Positions 36,443 through 44,259 of a stretch of DNA of 64,000 bases are shown here, one piece after another (position 1 is the first letter of the stretch; each line of letters opens with the position of its first letter). The DNA lies in the NCBI GenBank assembly GCA_002162815.1, contig MAAT01000067.1, positions 1 to 64,000 of the forward strand, given 5' to 3'. The translations under genes and the position numbers were made by a program. Below the pieces are notes generated by a model. It searched no databases. It was not told the DNA's origin and saw nothing but the letters and a program-made list of their open reading frames with translations. The stretch comes from Gammaproteobacteria bacterium 53_120_T64 (GTDB lineage: Bacteria > Pseudomonadota > Gammaproteobacteria > Pseudomonadales > Porticoccaceae).

Positions 36443-37567
36443 CTAGCCTTTGTGGCCTTGGTCGAATAAAAAGCGCTCTGCTAGTGCGCTGGTGCGGGCG
36501 GCTGTAGCTTGGCGGCCAATATGGCTCAGTGTGTCTATATCGGCGGCGAGTGTGCAAAGGCCGGGATACTGGTCATGCCAATCGAGCAGGCTGGCTTGTA
36601 CTTGCCTCACAACAGACCGGAAACCAACAATAAGGGGTGTTAGGTCTGCTGAGATGTGTTGTTGATCGAGCTTGCTGGCAGCCAGTATACCCAATTCTTT
36701 GGCCGTTTCTGTCAGGCAGAGTAGCTCGCCGAGTTGATGCATGTCTAAGGACTTGTTGCAGGATGAACTGGCGCTCGCTAAATAGTCGAGTTGGGCTTGT
36801 ATCGCACCGGCGATGGGCGCCAGCATCAAGGTATCCTCGAGGGTGCGCATGGGTAGTGATATTTCGGTAAAGGCCCGGCCCGGCGTACCGATTAGTGTGT
36901 CGCTAGGGGTTCGACAGTCAGTAAAGACAATATTGCAGTGACTGCTCGGCGCTAAGCCCTTAATGTCGTGGGGAGGTAGGCGCTTTAGGCCCGGGCTATC
37001 GGTGGGTATAAGGAAGGCTGAGTAGTGTTTGCGCTGGCGATCCTGTTCGGTGATAGCCAGCACAATGAGCCGGTCAGCGTAGGGGCCGTGGCTAACAAAG
37101 GCTTTTTCGCCGTTGAGAATATAATGTCGCCCCTGTTTTATCGCCGTGCAGCTCAAGTGTTTGGGATGAGCGCCGACATCGGGCTCTGAAATGGCTAGGG
37201 CACAGAGGGAATCACCATTGAGAATGGCCTCAATATAATCGGAGTGGTTATTACTTAATGTACGTAGAAAATGACATTTAAGGAGCTGGCCGAGCCAAGT
37301 CATTGTCAGCCCAAGTGACTGGTGAGTACGAGTCATATTGTGGCCAGTATGGGCAATGGGATGGCAGGGCAGTTGGTTAAGGGCTTTGCCGGTGTCGCCA
37401 GTGCGAGGCATAAAGTGGTGAAGTAGGTTTTGGGCGGCGAGGTTTTTTAAGAACAGATTCGGCAGAGATATGGCCGGGGGCTTCTTTACCTCATGACTTT
37501 GCTTGGCTTGAGGGGGGGCGATGAAGGGCAAGAATTTAGCGATTGCTTGGATTGGTGGCTGTGTCAT
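36443..37567 (-). CDS. Acyl-CoA dehydrogenase family protein
   Basis: A 374-residue flavoprotein. Family motifs are SEPDVGAHPKHLSCTA (FAD-binding loop, normally TEPxxGSD) and YILNGEKAFVSHG; HCNIVFTDCRTP follows. The C-terminal helical domain is more divergent, and the usual catalytic glutamate position is not obvious to me, so it may be a specialised or inactive member. It is divergent from the monooxygenase subunit C gene across a 367-base gap. Confidence 0.76.
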   Translation of the reverse strand: MTQPPIQAIAKFLPFIAPPQAKQSHEVKKPPAISLPNLFLKNLAAQNLLHHFMPRTGDTGKALNQLPCHPIAHTGHNMTRTHQSLGLTMTWLGQLLKCHFLRTLSNNHSDYIEAILNGDSLCALAISEPDVGAHPKHLSCTAIKQGRHYILNGEKAFVSHGPYADRLIVLAITEQDRQRKHYSAFLIPTDSPGLKRLPPHDIKGLAPSSHCNIVFTDCRTPSDTLIGTPGRAFTEISLPMRTLEDTLMLAPIAGAIQAQLDYLASASSSCNKSLDMHQLGELLCLTETAKELGILAASKLDQQHISADLTPLIVGFRSVVRQVQASLLDWHDQYPGLCTLAADIDTLSHIGRQATAARTSALAERFLFDQGHKG

Positions 37568-37934
37568 ATGGTGCCTTGATTAGCGAGGAAGTGTTTAAGC
37601 GTTACGGCAGATTTATTGGGTGTAATCGCGGTGGAATAATATAATCCTTGGTGATACATGATATGCGATATTATTATAATAGACATATCAATGACTTATG
37701 AGGCTTTGGGTGAAGAATCACGGGCTTTGACAATATGCCTGCGGTGTATAAGTGGCATGAATTAGGTCGCTATCTGTCACTTTGTGCACGCGGGTTGTCA
37801 TTTTAAGCCCTGCGCTTAGGTTAATTACCTGCGTATATTTCAATCCAAGCAGTAGTAACAGGTGTTGTTCGGGCCTGCATTTATTGGTCGGCACAGCAAA
37901 CAAGTTTAATACAAAAAAACAGGGGTACATCAAT
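37568..37934. other. Divergent control region upstream of the copper monooxygenase
   Basis: A 367-base gap holding an AT-rich dyad (listed separately), a TTGACA at 37727 with a poor -10 spacing, and a weaker TTGTCA at 37795. No RNA gene is visible. AGGGGT lies nine bases before the subunit C ATG. Confidence 0.5.
37659..37690. promoter_or_regulatory. AT-rich inverted repeat, possible operator
   Basis: TGATATG and CATATCA form a perfect 7-base inverted repeat over 18 bases whose centre, ATTATTATAAT, is itself palindromic. The layout is suitable for a dimeric regulator controlling the copper monooxygenase; no regulator gene lies in the island. Confidence 0.33.
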
Positions 37935-38729
37935 ATGGCTAGAGAAAATACTCAATCCATTGCTTTGGACGGTAGCGCAGACAGCAAGGTTGCCGGGCAC
38001 TTTAAGCGCAATCGTTTTGCCTATGTATTTGGAGCAATTGTTATTGCTGCAGGTACTGCTATTCGAATTTATTTGGATACTATGGGTTTCACCGTTGGTA
38101 CCGATTACTACTCCGAGGAGTTTCAGAAGTACTGGATGCCTGTTCTCTACGGTGAGTTGATTCTCCTTAGTTCGTTTACCATTATTCTTTCTGTCTATTG
38201 CTGGATGACCCGCGAAACCGATGCCAGCAGTATTAGTAAAGAGTTGGAATTGAGCCGTTACTGGAAGTTGCTCGGTATCTTTACCGTGATGGGTATCTGG
38301 GCCGGTTGTGTTGCCTCTAACGCCGTTGAGTCCGACGCCGCTTGGCACCAGGTGACGATTCGGGATACCGATTTCACGCCAACTCACATTGTCATCTTCT
38401 ATTTTGCACTGCCATTTTTGACGGCCATGCTGATTCCTGCCTTTATCTGGACTCACACGCGTATCCCCGCCTACATGAACAAGATCTCCGTGCCTTTCCT
38501 GGCGGTTGTCTGCGGTATTTTGATGATTATGCCTAACTATGGCTTTAATGAGTGGGGTCACACCTTCTTCTACGCTGAAGAGTTGTTTGCGGCGCCGATC
38601 CACTACGGCTTTGTATTCTTAGGTTGGTCCTTGTTCTTCTTGGTGCCACTGGCGATGCAGCTGATTGGTAACATGGCTCGTCTGATTGCTGAGACCACAG
38701 CGGAAGATTACAATCCCGCAGCCGAGTAA
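37935..38729 (+). CDS. Copper membrane monooxygenase subunit C (PmoC/AmoC-like)
   Basis: Integral-membrane subunit of a CuMMO, 264 residues, about six helices. Both metal triads of PmoC are intact with the exact spacing of the methane enzyme: Asp134-x3-His138-x12-His151 (in SDAAWHQVTI and PTHIVIF) and Asn205-x3-His209-x13-His223 (NEWGH and PIHYGF). These correspond to the CuC and CuD sites. The ATG is chosen by family N-terminus and AGGGGT nine bases upstream. First gene of the C-A-B set; a hairpin with a T run separates it from subunit A. Confidence 0.95.
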   Translation: MARENTQSIALDGSADSKVAGHFKRNRFAYVFGAIVIAAGTAIRIYLDTMGFTVGTDYYSEEFQKYWMPVLYGELILLSSFTIILSVYCWMTRETDASSISKELELSRYWKLLGIFTVMGIWAGCVASNAVESDAAWHQVTIRDTDFTPTHIVIFYFALPFLTAMLIPAFIWTHTRIPAYMNKISVPFLAVVCGILMIMPNYGFNEWGHTFFYAEELFAAPIHYGFVFLGWSLFFLVPLAMQLIGNMARLIAETTAEDYNPAAE

Positions 38730-38753
38730 GTCTTAGTAGTTCTGCAGTATCCG

Positions 38754-38792
38754 ATTATCCCCGTAAGCTCTCAGTTTGCGGGGATAATTTTT
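38754..38792 (+). terminator. Hairpin with T run between monooxygenase subunits C and A
   Basis: ATTATCCCCG and CGGGGATAAT form a perfect 10-base stem with a 15-base loop followed by TTTTT. It could attenuate transcription or protect the 3' end of the subunit C message; comparable C-A intergenic hairpins are known in ammonia oxidisers. Confidence 0.75.
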
Positions 38793-38848
38793 CTCCAAAC
38801 CCTAAATCTATGCTTTGAAAATATTCTTTTTGTACGAGAGGTATCGTT

Positions 38849-39643
38849 ATGAGTGAAGCACAATCCACAGGGCTGTCAGACGTAGAAGTTAAGGCAAGGC
38901 AACTTGACCTTAAGTCTCTCGACAATCCGCGGGCAATGAAGTTATACCGTCGCTTTGACGGCATTATTATTCTTGTCTTATTTACCTTCCTGGTGCTCGG
39001 TGTGCAGATTCAGTTCACCCTGACTGCCGGTGACTGGGACTATTGGATCGATTGGCGAGATCGTCGTTGGTGGCCTCTAGTGGCACCCTTTTCGTTGTTG
39101 TTGTTTATCGCACCCTTTACCTACGGTATCTGGGAGCGCGTACGTCTGCCGATTATGGCAACAGCTGTCACGACCTTGTTGTGCCTGGTGTCCTGGTTGA
39201 GCCGCTACTTGAATTTTTACGAGTTCACCCACTTTCCCTTATCGTTTACCTTTCCGTCGACCTATATCGGTCTCGGCATATTGCTGGATTGTGCCTTGGC
39301 GATTAGCCGCAGTCTGATTGTTTCAACCTTGATCGGCGGCGGATTGTTTGGCGCCTTGGTCTACCCGATAAACTGGTCCTTTATGGCGCCTTACAAGGTG
39401 CCTGTCGAGTTTAACGGTATGTTGATGTCGGTAGCTGACATGATGGGTTATCAATACATTAGAACGACGACGCCTGAATACCTGCGCATTATCGAGGAAT
39501 CTACCCTGCGTACCTTTGGTGGGTCGGTGACGCCTTTGACCGCTGTGTTTTCGGCCCTGTGTGGGATGGTGGTTTATGCGGCCTTCCTGTGGGTTGGTTA
39601 CAAGATTAACGGCCTGGATAAATTCACCAAGCGCATTGTTTAG
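38849..39643 (+). CDS. Copper membrane monooxygenase subunit A (PmoA/AmoA-like)
   Basis: A 264-residue membrane subunit with about seven helices. GDWDYWIDWRDRRWWP (from residue 61) is the family signature, matching the region used for pmoA/amoA primers, with Tyr replacing the usual Phe in GDWDFW. The C-terminal MLMSVADMMGYQYIRT and TPEYLRI are clear PmoA/AmoA-family segments. Full length. Phylogenetically this is outside the classic methanotroph and ammonia-oxidiser sequences by my reading, closer to hydrocarbon types; a tree is needed. Confidence 0.94.
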   Translation: MSEAQSTGLSDVEVKARQLDLKSLDNPRAMKLYRRFDGIIILVLFTFLVLGVQIQFTLTAGDWDYWIDWRDRRWWPLVAPFSLLLFIAPFTYGIWERVRLPIMATAVTTLLCLVSWLSRYLNFYEFTHFPLSFTFPSTYIGLGILLDCALAISRSLIVSTLIGGGLFGALVYPINWSFMAPYKVPVEFNGMLMSVADMMGYQYIRTTTPEYLRIIEESTLRTFGGSVTPLTAVFSALCGMVVYAAFLWVGYKINGLDKFTKRIV

Positions 39644-39665
39644 ACGACGTTGGAGTAAGCAGTTA

Positions 39666-40916
39666 ATGAAAAGATTAATAGCGAGAAAAACAGGTCTCAC
39701 GGCGTTGCTGGCTGGCCTGGTGATGGTTTTACTGGCGGGCGATGTCATGGCCCACGGTGAGCGAGCGCAATTGGCGAGTATGCGTATGCGTACCGTCCAT
39801 TGGTTTGATACCAAGGTAGAGCCTTTGAATGTAAAGGTTGGCGATATCGTTACGGTAACGGGTAAGTTGGTGACCTCCGAGTGGTGGCCCAAGCATATGC
39901 CCAGCATTGAGGAGACGGTGTACCTGAATATCGGCGTGCCGGGTCCAACCTTTCTGAGGTTGCACTCTGAGGTTAATGGTGTGCCGATGATGCGCTCTAC
40001 AGCTTTCCCTTTGGGTAAAGTCTATGAGTACAAAACGGTACTGCGGGCACGTATTGCCGGCCGCTACCACGTTCACCCCATTTTAAATGTTAAGGATGCG
40101 GGTTCTCTGGTCGACAAGGGTACCTGGTTGGAAGTGGCGGAAGCTGACGATGGCGCGCCGTTCGTCAACGAAATTACCACTTTGACCGGTGAAACGATCA
40201 ACTTGGAAACCTACGGTTTGGATGGGGTTTTTACCTGGCACTTGATCTGGATAGCAATGGGTGTCGCCTACCTACTGTATTGGCTGATTCGTAAAGAGCT
40301 GTTTATACCGCGCTTTATTCGTATTCGTCATTTGGGCAGCGATCGGGCCAATGAGCTGATGACCAAGAAAGACTTTGTGGTGAGTAGTTTGTTTTTTACC
40401 GTGTCTTTGGCTTTGATACTCGGTGGTTACCTTTGGGCGGAACACAAATACCCCATTACCATTCCCTTGCAAACGGGCTTGGTAGAGGTTGAGCCGATCG
40501 ATATTCCGACGGGTGGTCTGGAGGTTGAGGTGGATCACGCGACTTATGATCTTGCGGGTCGCAGCTTAAGTATGCAGTTACAGTTGACCAACAATAGTGC
40601 GGGCCCACTGCGCATTGGTGAGTTCTTAACCGCCAACATTCGCTTCCTGAACCCGGATGTTAATGAGGGTGAGATTTACGAAGGCGAAGAAATGGTCTCT
40701 AAAGATGGTTTGACTGTCTCTGTCGATACGATTCAACCGGGTCAAACGGTCGATGTGGAGTTAGTTGCTTCGGACGCTTTGTGGGAGCAATATCGTATGA
40801 CCGGTTTGATTCATGATCCGGATAGCCGTTTTGCCGGTATGATCTTCTACTACGATGAGAACGGCGAACGATTTTTCCAGGAAGTGGGTGGCGCAGTACT
40901 CCCGAACTTCTTTTGA
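39666..40916 (+). CDS. Copper membrane monooxygenase subunit B (PmoB/AmoB-like)
   Basis: A 416-residue subunit with a signal peptide cleaved after GDVMA, exposing His30 as the mature N-terminus (HGERAQ). With His135 and His137 in GRYHVHPIL it rebuilds the CuB site, equivalent to His33/137/139 of the Methylococcus enzyme. His45 (RTVHWFD) matches one ligand of the bis-His site, but its partner is missing (GKLVTSEWWP). Two transmembrane helices follow near residues 190-208 and 230-252, then a second cupredoxin-like periplasmic domain. Start 22 bases after subunit A. Confidence 0.95.
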   Translation: MKRLIARKTGLTALLAGLVMVLLAGDVMAHGERAQLASMRMRTVHWFDTKVEPLNVKVGDIVTVTGKLVTSEWWPKHMPSIEETVYLNIGVPGPTFLRLHSEVNGVPMMRSTAFPLGKVYEYKTVLRARIAGRYHVHPILNVKDAGSLVDKGTWLEVAEADDGAPFVNEITTLTGETINLETYGLDGVFTWHLIWIAMGVAYLLYWLIRKELFIPRFIRIRHLGSDRANELMTKKDFVVSSLFFTVSLALILGGYLWAEHKYPITIPLQTGLVEVEPIDIPTGGLEVEVDHATYDLAGRSLSMQLQLTNNSAGPLRIGEFLTANIRFLNPDVNEGEIYEGEEMVSKDGLTVSVDTIQPGQTVDVELVASDALWEQYRMTGLIHDPDSRFAGMIFYYDENGERFFQEVGGAVLPNFF

Positions 40917-40954
40917 TTTAGAGCACTACACACTATAAAAATGAGGGTTGTTGG

Positions 40955-41599
40955 ATGTTGGCGAGACAGGTAGCACGAACTTTTCGATCTATAATTTCAA
41001 GTTTGATCATGGTTTGGGTGGCCTGTGGCGCCAGCACCGTATTTGCTCACGGGGGTGTGTCGGTAGAAGATGATGTATGTCTTATTAAGATCGATAGATA
41101 TAAAGCGCATTTTACCGGCTATCTACCTCGGGAGAGAGCAACCCAAGAGTTTTGTGAAGATATCCCGATAGCCACCCAAAGTATTTTTGTTATCGATTAC
41201 ATCAGTGATGAACTGCGTGAGATGGAGCTTGATTTTCGCGTGATCCGCGATGTCAATGAGCTCGGTGTTACCGCAGTTCTCGCCGATCTTGGTGGTGAAG
41301 AGGCCATAAAGGCGGCGACGGTTTACTACGCTGAGCCCAAGCGTTATCACAAAGGGGTGATGAATATTCGCCACACCTTTACGCAGAACGGCGGCTATAT
41401 TGGTATTGTGAATGCGAACCACTTGGAAACGGGCCTAAAATATACGTCGGTGTTTCCCTTTTCTGTGGGGCAGGTTAGCTACGCTAATTATATCCGTTAT
41501 TTCCTCGCCCTATTTGCGGCATGTGGCGTGTTTATTTATGCAGGCGGTCGCGGTCTTGTTTTTAAGGTTAAGCCACCACGTAGTGGAAGGCGAGCTTAG
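40955..41599 (+). CDS. Membrane-anchored periplasmic protein with HGG mature N-terminus, candidate monooxygenase accessory
   Basis: A 214-residue protein 38 bases after subunit B. Its signal peptide ends VFA, leaving mature His32-Gly-Gly, an N-terminal histidine like that of subunit B and of copper-brace proteins. Cys42 and Cys67 could pair; further His residues sit at 132, 140 and 156. A single C-terminal helix (about 178-198) with a basic tail would anchor it in the inner membrane facing the periplasm. The architecture resembles PmoD/AmoD-type accessory proteins but I see no clear sequence identity. A role in copper delivery is inference. Confidence 0.6.
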   Translation: MLARQVARTFRSIISSLIMVWVACGASTVFAHGGVSVEDDVCLIKIDRYKAHFTGYLPRERATQEFCEDIPIATQSIFVIDYISDELREMELDFRVIRDVNELGVTAVLADLGGEEAIKAATVYYAEPKRYHKGVMNIRHTFTQNGGYIGIVNANHLETGLKYTSVFPFSVGQVSYANYIRYFLALFAACGVFIYAGGRGLVFKVKPPRSGRRA

Positions 41600-41611
41600 T
41601 CAAGGGGCGGT

Positions 41612-43294
41612 ATGACACGGCTGTATCAAGTATTTATTTTATTATTCTTGCTGCTTATCTTTGCAGCATTGACACCCTGGCAGTGGTATCCCCGAGATTG
41701 GCGCGTTTGGTATGCGGATAATTTTGGGGCCAGTGCTTTTCAAGAGCAGGCGGCAACGATTCCTGCCATTTCTAGCGATAATACGGAAGAGGCTTGTCCG
41801 CCCGATATCAAGGGTTGGCGCAAGGCGCAAACGATCGCGGGCATTGATGTTTCGGCCTCTTCCAATTGCCTTGCCGACAATCCTCATGCGGTAGCGGCCT
41901 TTGTCAAGGGTACCAACAACGTCGGTCATATGACCTTGATGAAGTCTCGCTTGTCCCCCGATGCGGTGGTCAAAGGGCGAGATCTCGATGGCGATGGTGA
42001 CCCGGACGAGATTCATATTCGTCTCGAGGTGTTCGAGTTAAATGGTGGGTCGCCAGATCTCAATGTGCCAGTGACACAGTACGCCATTGCCCCCGGGGTG
42101 ATGCCGGGCCTTTGGGTGTTTGCACCAAAATCGGCCGGTATGTCAACCGAAAATTTTGAGTCGCTAGTGGCGCAGCCGGGTTTGCGTCTACCCTCTCCGG
42201 CGATACGTGTCGAGCAGGGCGACAAGGTTATTGTGACCCTCGAAAACACCCACTATATGCCCCATACCATTCACTTTCATGGCGTTGACCACCCTTTTCA
42301 AACGGCCAGTGGTGAGGGCAATGATGGGGTGCCAGTAATGAGTGAAATGCCGGTAATGCCGGGCCAGCAGCGCAGTTATGAAATGCAGCCGCGCCAAGCC
42401 GGCACCATGTTTTATCACTGCCATGTCGAGGTGCAGGCCCATGTCTTAATGGGTTTAAATGGTATGTTTGTGATCGAGGAAAATCGCCCGAATAACTGGG
42501 TGCAAACCTTTAATATTGGCGATGGTTTTGTGCGTCACAGTTCGGTGGCGGTGAAGGAAGAATACGACCGCGAATACGACCTGCACTATCAAGATCTCGA
42601 TAAAGAGCTGGGTGCGAAAATTCAGCAAACCAACGACCCGCGCCTGGTAACTCAGCAGATTCACCGCGAATACGATATTAGCCAAGCCGATTTTGAATAT
42701 TACACTCTCAATGGGCGCTCCTTTCCCTATACGGCAAAGGACTCGCTGATCGTCACCGCGCCGAATGAAAAGCTCAAGTTGCGAGTGCTCAACGGTGGTA
42801 GCGAGGGTGTGGCGATACACACCCACGGTCATAAAGTGACGATCAGTCACTACGATGGTGTTGAGCATCCCGAGCCCGCGCGCATTACCCGCGATGTGGT
42901 GTGGGTTGCCTCGGCTCAGCGAGTGGATCTGGAACTTTCCACCGTAGATGATGGCCTCCACAGCTATGGTGAGGGCGTTTGGCTAATGCACGATCATCAA
43001 GAGAGGGGCGTGACCACTGATGGTTTTGGCCCTGGTGGTAATGTCAGTGCCATTGTTTACGAGCGTTTCCTGCAGGATGACGGCTGGCCGATGACCTTCG
43101 GTATGGCTTGGAAAAATTTCCTGACACCGGGTTTTTACCAGCGTCAGGAAGATGGCTCTGGGGTGACAGCGTTGTTGCCGGGCGTAGAGGCTAGCGGCCC
43201 TTCGAGTTGGCGCTTGTTCGCCATGGCTATACTCGCCGGCCTATTTGTTGGGATCCTTATCAGCTGGATACTAAAGGGAAGGTCTAATGTTTAG
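41612..43294 (+). CDS. Membrane-anchored multicopper oxidase
   Basis: A 560-residue multicopper oxidase with helices at both ends (residues ~7-20 and ~534-552) and a periplasmic body. Copper motifs: HTIHFHG (218-224), HCHVEVQAHVLM (269-280) carrying a complete type-1 Cys-His-Met set, HTHGH (403-407), and HDH (460-462), where the usual cysteine is Asp. The type-1 site is therefore in the first, not the last, motif pair, unlike three-domain laccases. DLDGDGDPDE (124-133) looks like a calcium loop. It may oxidise Cu(I) or feed electrons; the gene overlaps the next by eight bases. Confidence 0.87.
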   Translation: MTRLYQVFILLFLLLIFAALTPWQWYPRDWRVWYADNFGASAFQEQAATIPAISSDNTEEACPPDIKGWRKAQTIAGIDVSASSNCLADNPHAVAAFVKGTNNVGHMTLMKSRLSPDAVVKGRDLDGDGDPDEIHIRLEVFELNGGSPDLNVPVTQYAIAPGVMPGLWVFAPKSAGMSTENFESLVAQPGLRLPSPAIRVEQGDKVIVTLENTHYMPHTIHFHGVDHPFQTASGEGNDGVPVMSEMPVMPGQQRSYEMQPRQAGTMFYHCHVEVQAHVLMGLNGMFVIEENRPNNWVQTFNIGDGFVRHSSVAVKEEYDREYDLHYQDLDKELGAKIQQTNDPRLVTQQIHREYDISQADFEYYTLNGRSFPYTAKDSLIVTAPNEKLKLRVLNGGSEGVAIHTHGHKVTISHYDGVEHPEPARITRDVVWVASAQRVDLELSTVDDGLHSYGEGVWLMHDHQERGVTTDGFGPGGNVSAIVYERFLQDDGWPMTFGMAWKNFLTPGFYQRQEDGSGVTALLPGVEASGPSSWRLFAMAILAGLFVGILISWILKGRSNV

Positions 43295-43952
43295 GGCCTG
43301 CACTCAGCGCCTATTATCGCCCTTGCTGGGGCTATTGATAAGCCTGCCGGGCTTTGCGGCCAGCAGCCACCAGCATCACATGCCGGGTATGGTAATGGAT
43401 GCTACGGGCATGGTGATGGGGGGTAATAGCGATCAGTTACCCGAGGACTGTCAGGCTATCTCTGCAGAATACGAGTTTACCGTGTTGGCGGGAACGCGTT
43501 TCGCCGAGCCGTATGCGGCGACAGCGTTTGGTTTTGATCAGCATCAATGGCAGGTTAAGCCTTGTAGTCGGATTACCATTAATTTCAAAAATGAAGATGA
43601 CGTGCGCCACCAGTGGATGCTCCACGGTTTGCCGAAGTATCTGTACGATCGAGGCATGTTTCATATGGAGGCCTCCGGTGGTTTTGCGCAAACCGGAACT
43701 TTTATTGTTCCGAGTGATAATAAAACCTACCTCGTGCATTGTGATATTGCCCAGCATATGGAGAAGGGTATGAAGGGGCAGTTAATTGTTGGCACTGGTA
43801 GCGGTGATCTTTGGAGTATCCCGGGCGTCACTGCAGATTTTCAGCGGGAAAGGGTGTCACTCGATAATGGTCAAAAAATAGGCTTGCTATTGTCGGCCCT
43901 ACTGGCAGCCCTTGCAGGTTTTATAACAATAAAAAAATTCGCCAAAAAGTAA
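43287..43952 (+). CDS. Membrane-anchored cupredoxin with His/Met-rich N-terminus
   Basis: A 221-residue plastocyanin-like blue-copper protein. After the signal peptide, a His/Met-rich stretch (SHQHHMPGMVMD) offers copper storage. The type-1 site is HQWMLHG (His108) plus C152-x4-H157-x4-M162 in HCDIAQHMEKGM. A C-terminal helix (about 197-214) anchors it. The start overlaps the multicopper oxidase, so they are made together, and the pair probably exchanges electrons or copper. Whether it reduces the monooxygenase is unknown. Confidence 0.84.
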   Translation: MFRACTQRLLSPLLGLLISLPGFAASSHQHHMPGMVMDATGMVMGGNSDQLPEDCQAISAEYEFTVLAGTRFAEPYAATAFGFDQHQWQVKPCSRITINFKNEDDVRHQWMLHGLPKYLYDRGMFHMEASGGFAQTGTFIVPSDNKTYLVHCDIAQHMEKGMKGQLIVGTGSGDLWSIPGVTADFQRERVSLDNGQKIGLLLSALLAALAGFITIKKFAKK

Positions 43953-44259
43953 CCTGTGGTCTGAATTGATGCTCCTTGGCTAGCCTTGACTCGCCATTGC
44001 TCGCGACTGTATCGATCTGACGCGCGACGGGTCTTGCCGCTAAAAAATCCTTTTTAATTCTGCGCTATTCTCTTAATTGTGTGTCAACGGGATGACATTG
44101 TTCTGGTCTTTTTATGGGTTTCCTTCTCTTAGAAGCTATTGAATTAGCAAGGCTTTTGGTCTCTTTATAAGCTTTATTCATGTGGAAGGAGTCACATAAT
44201 CATGATAGAGTCCGCGTCGAATTTTACTGCAATAAAAGTTACGCCTAAGGGGAAGAGAA
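43953..44259. other. Gap between copper genes and transporter gene
   Basis: About 300 bases. There is no clear terminator after the cupredoxin; a short self-complementary GGCTAGCC occurs. The gap probably holds the promoter of the transporter unit and the site AAGGGGA before its TTG start. Confidence 0.45.

Noticed and set aside
37727-37752. Sigma-70 promoter TTGACA...TATAAG before the monooxygenase
   Set aside because: Spacer is only 14 bases, too short for a standard promoter.
37935-40916. Calling the operon methane or ammonia monooxygenase
   Set aside because: Family membership is clear, but no methanol dehydrogenase, hydroxylamine oxidoreductase or carbon-fixation gene is present in the window, and subunit features point away from both; substrate left open.
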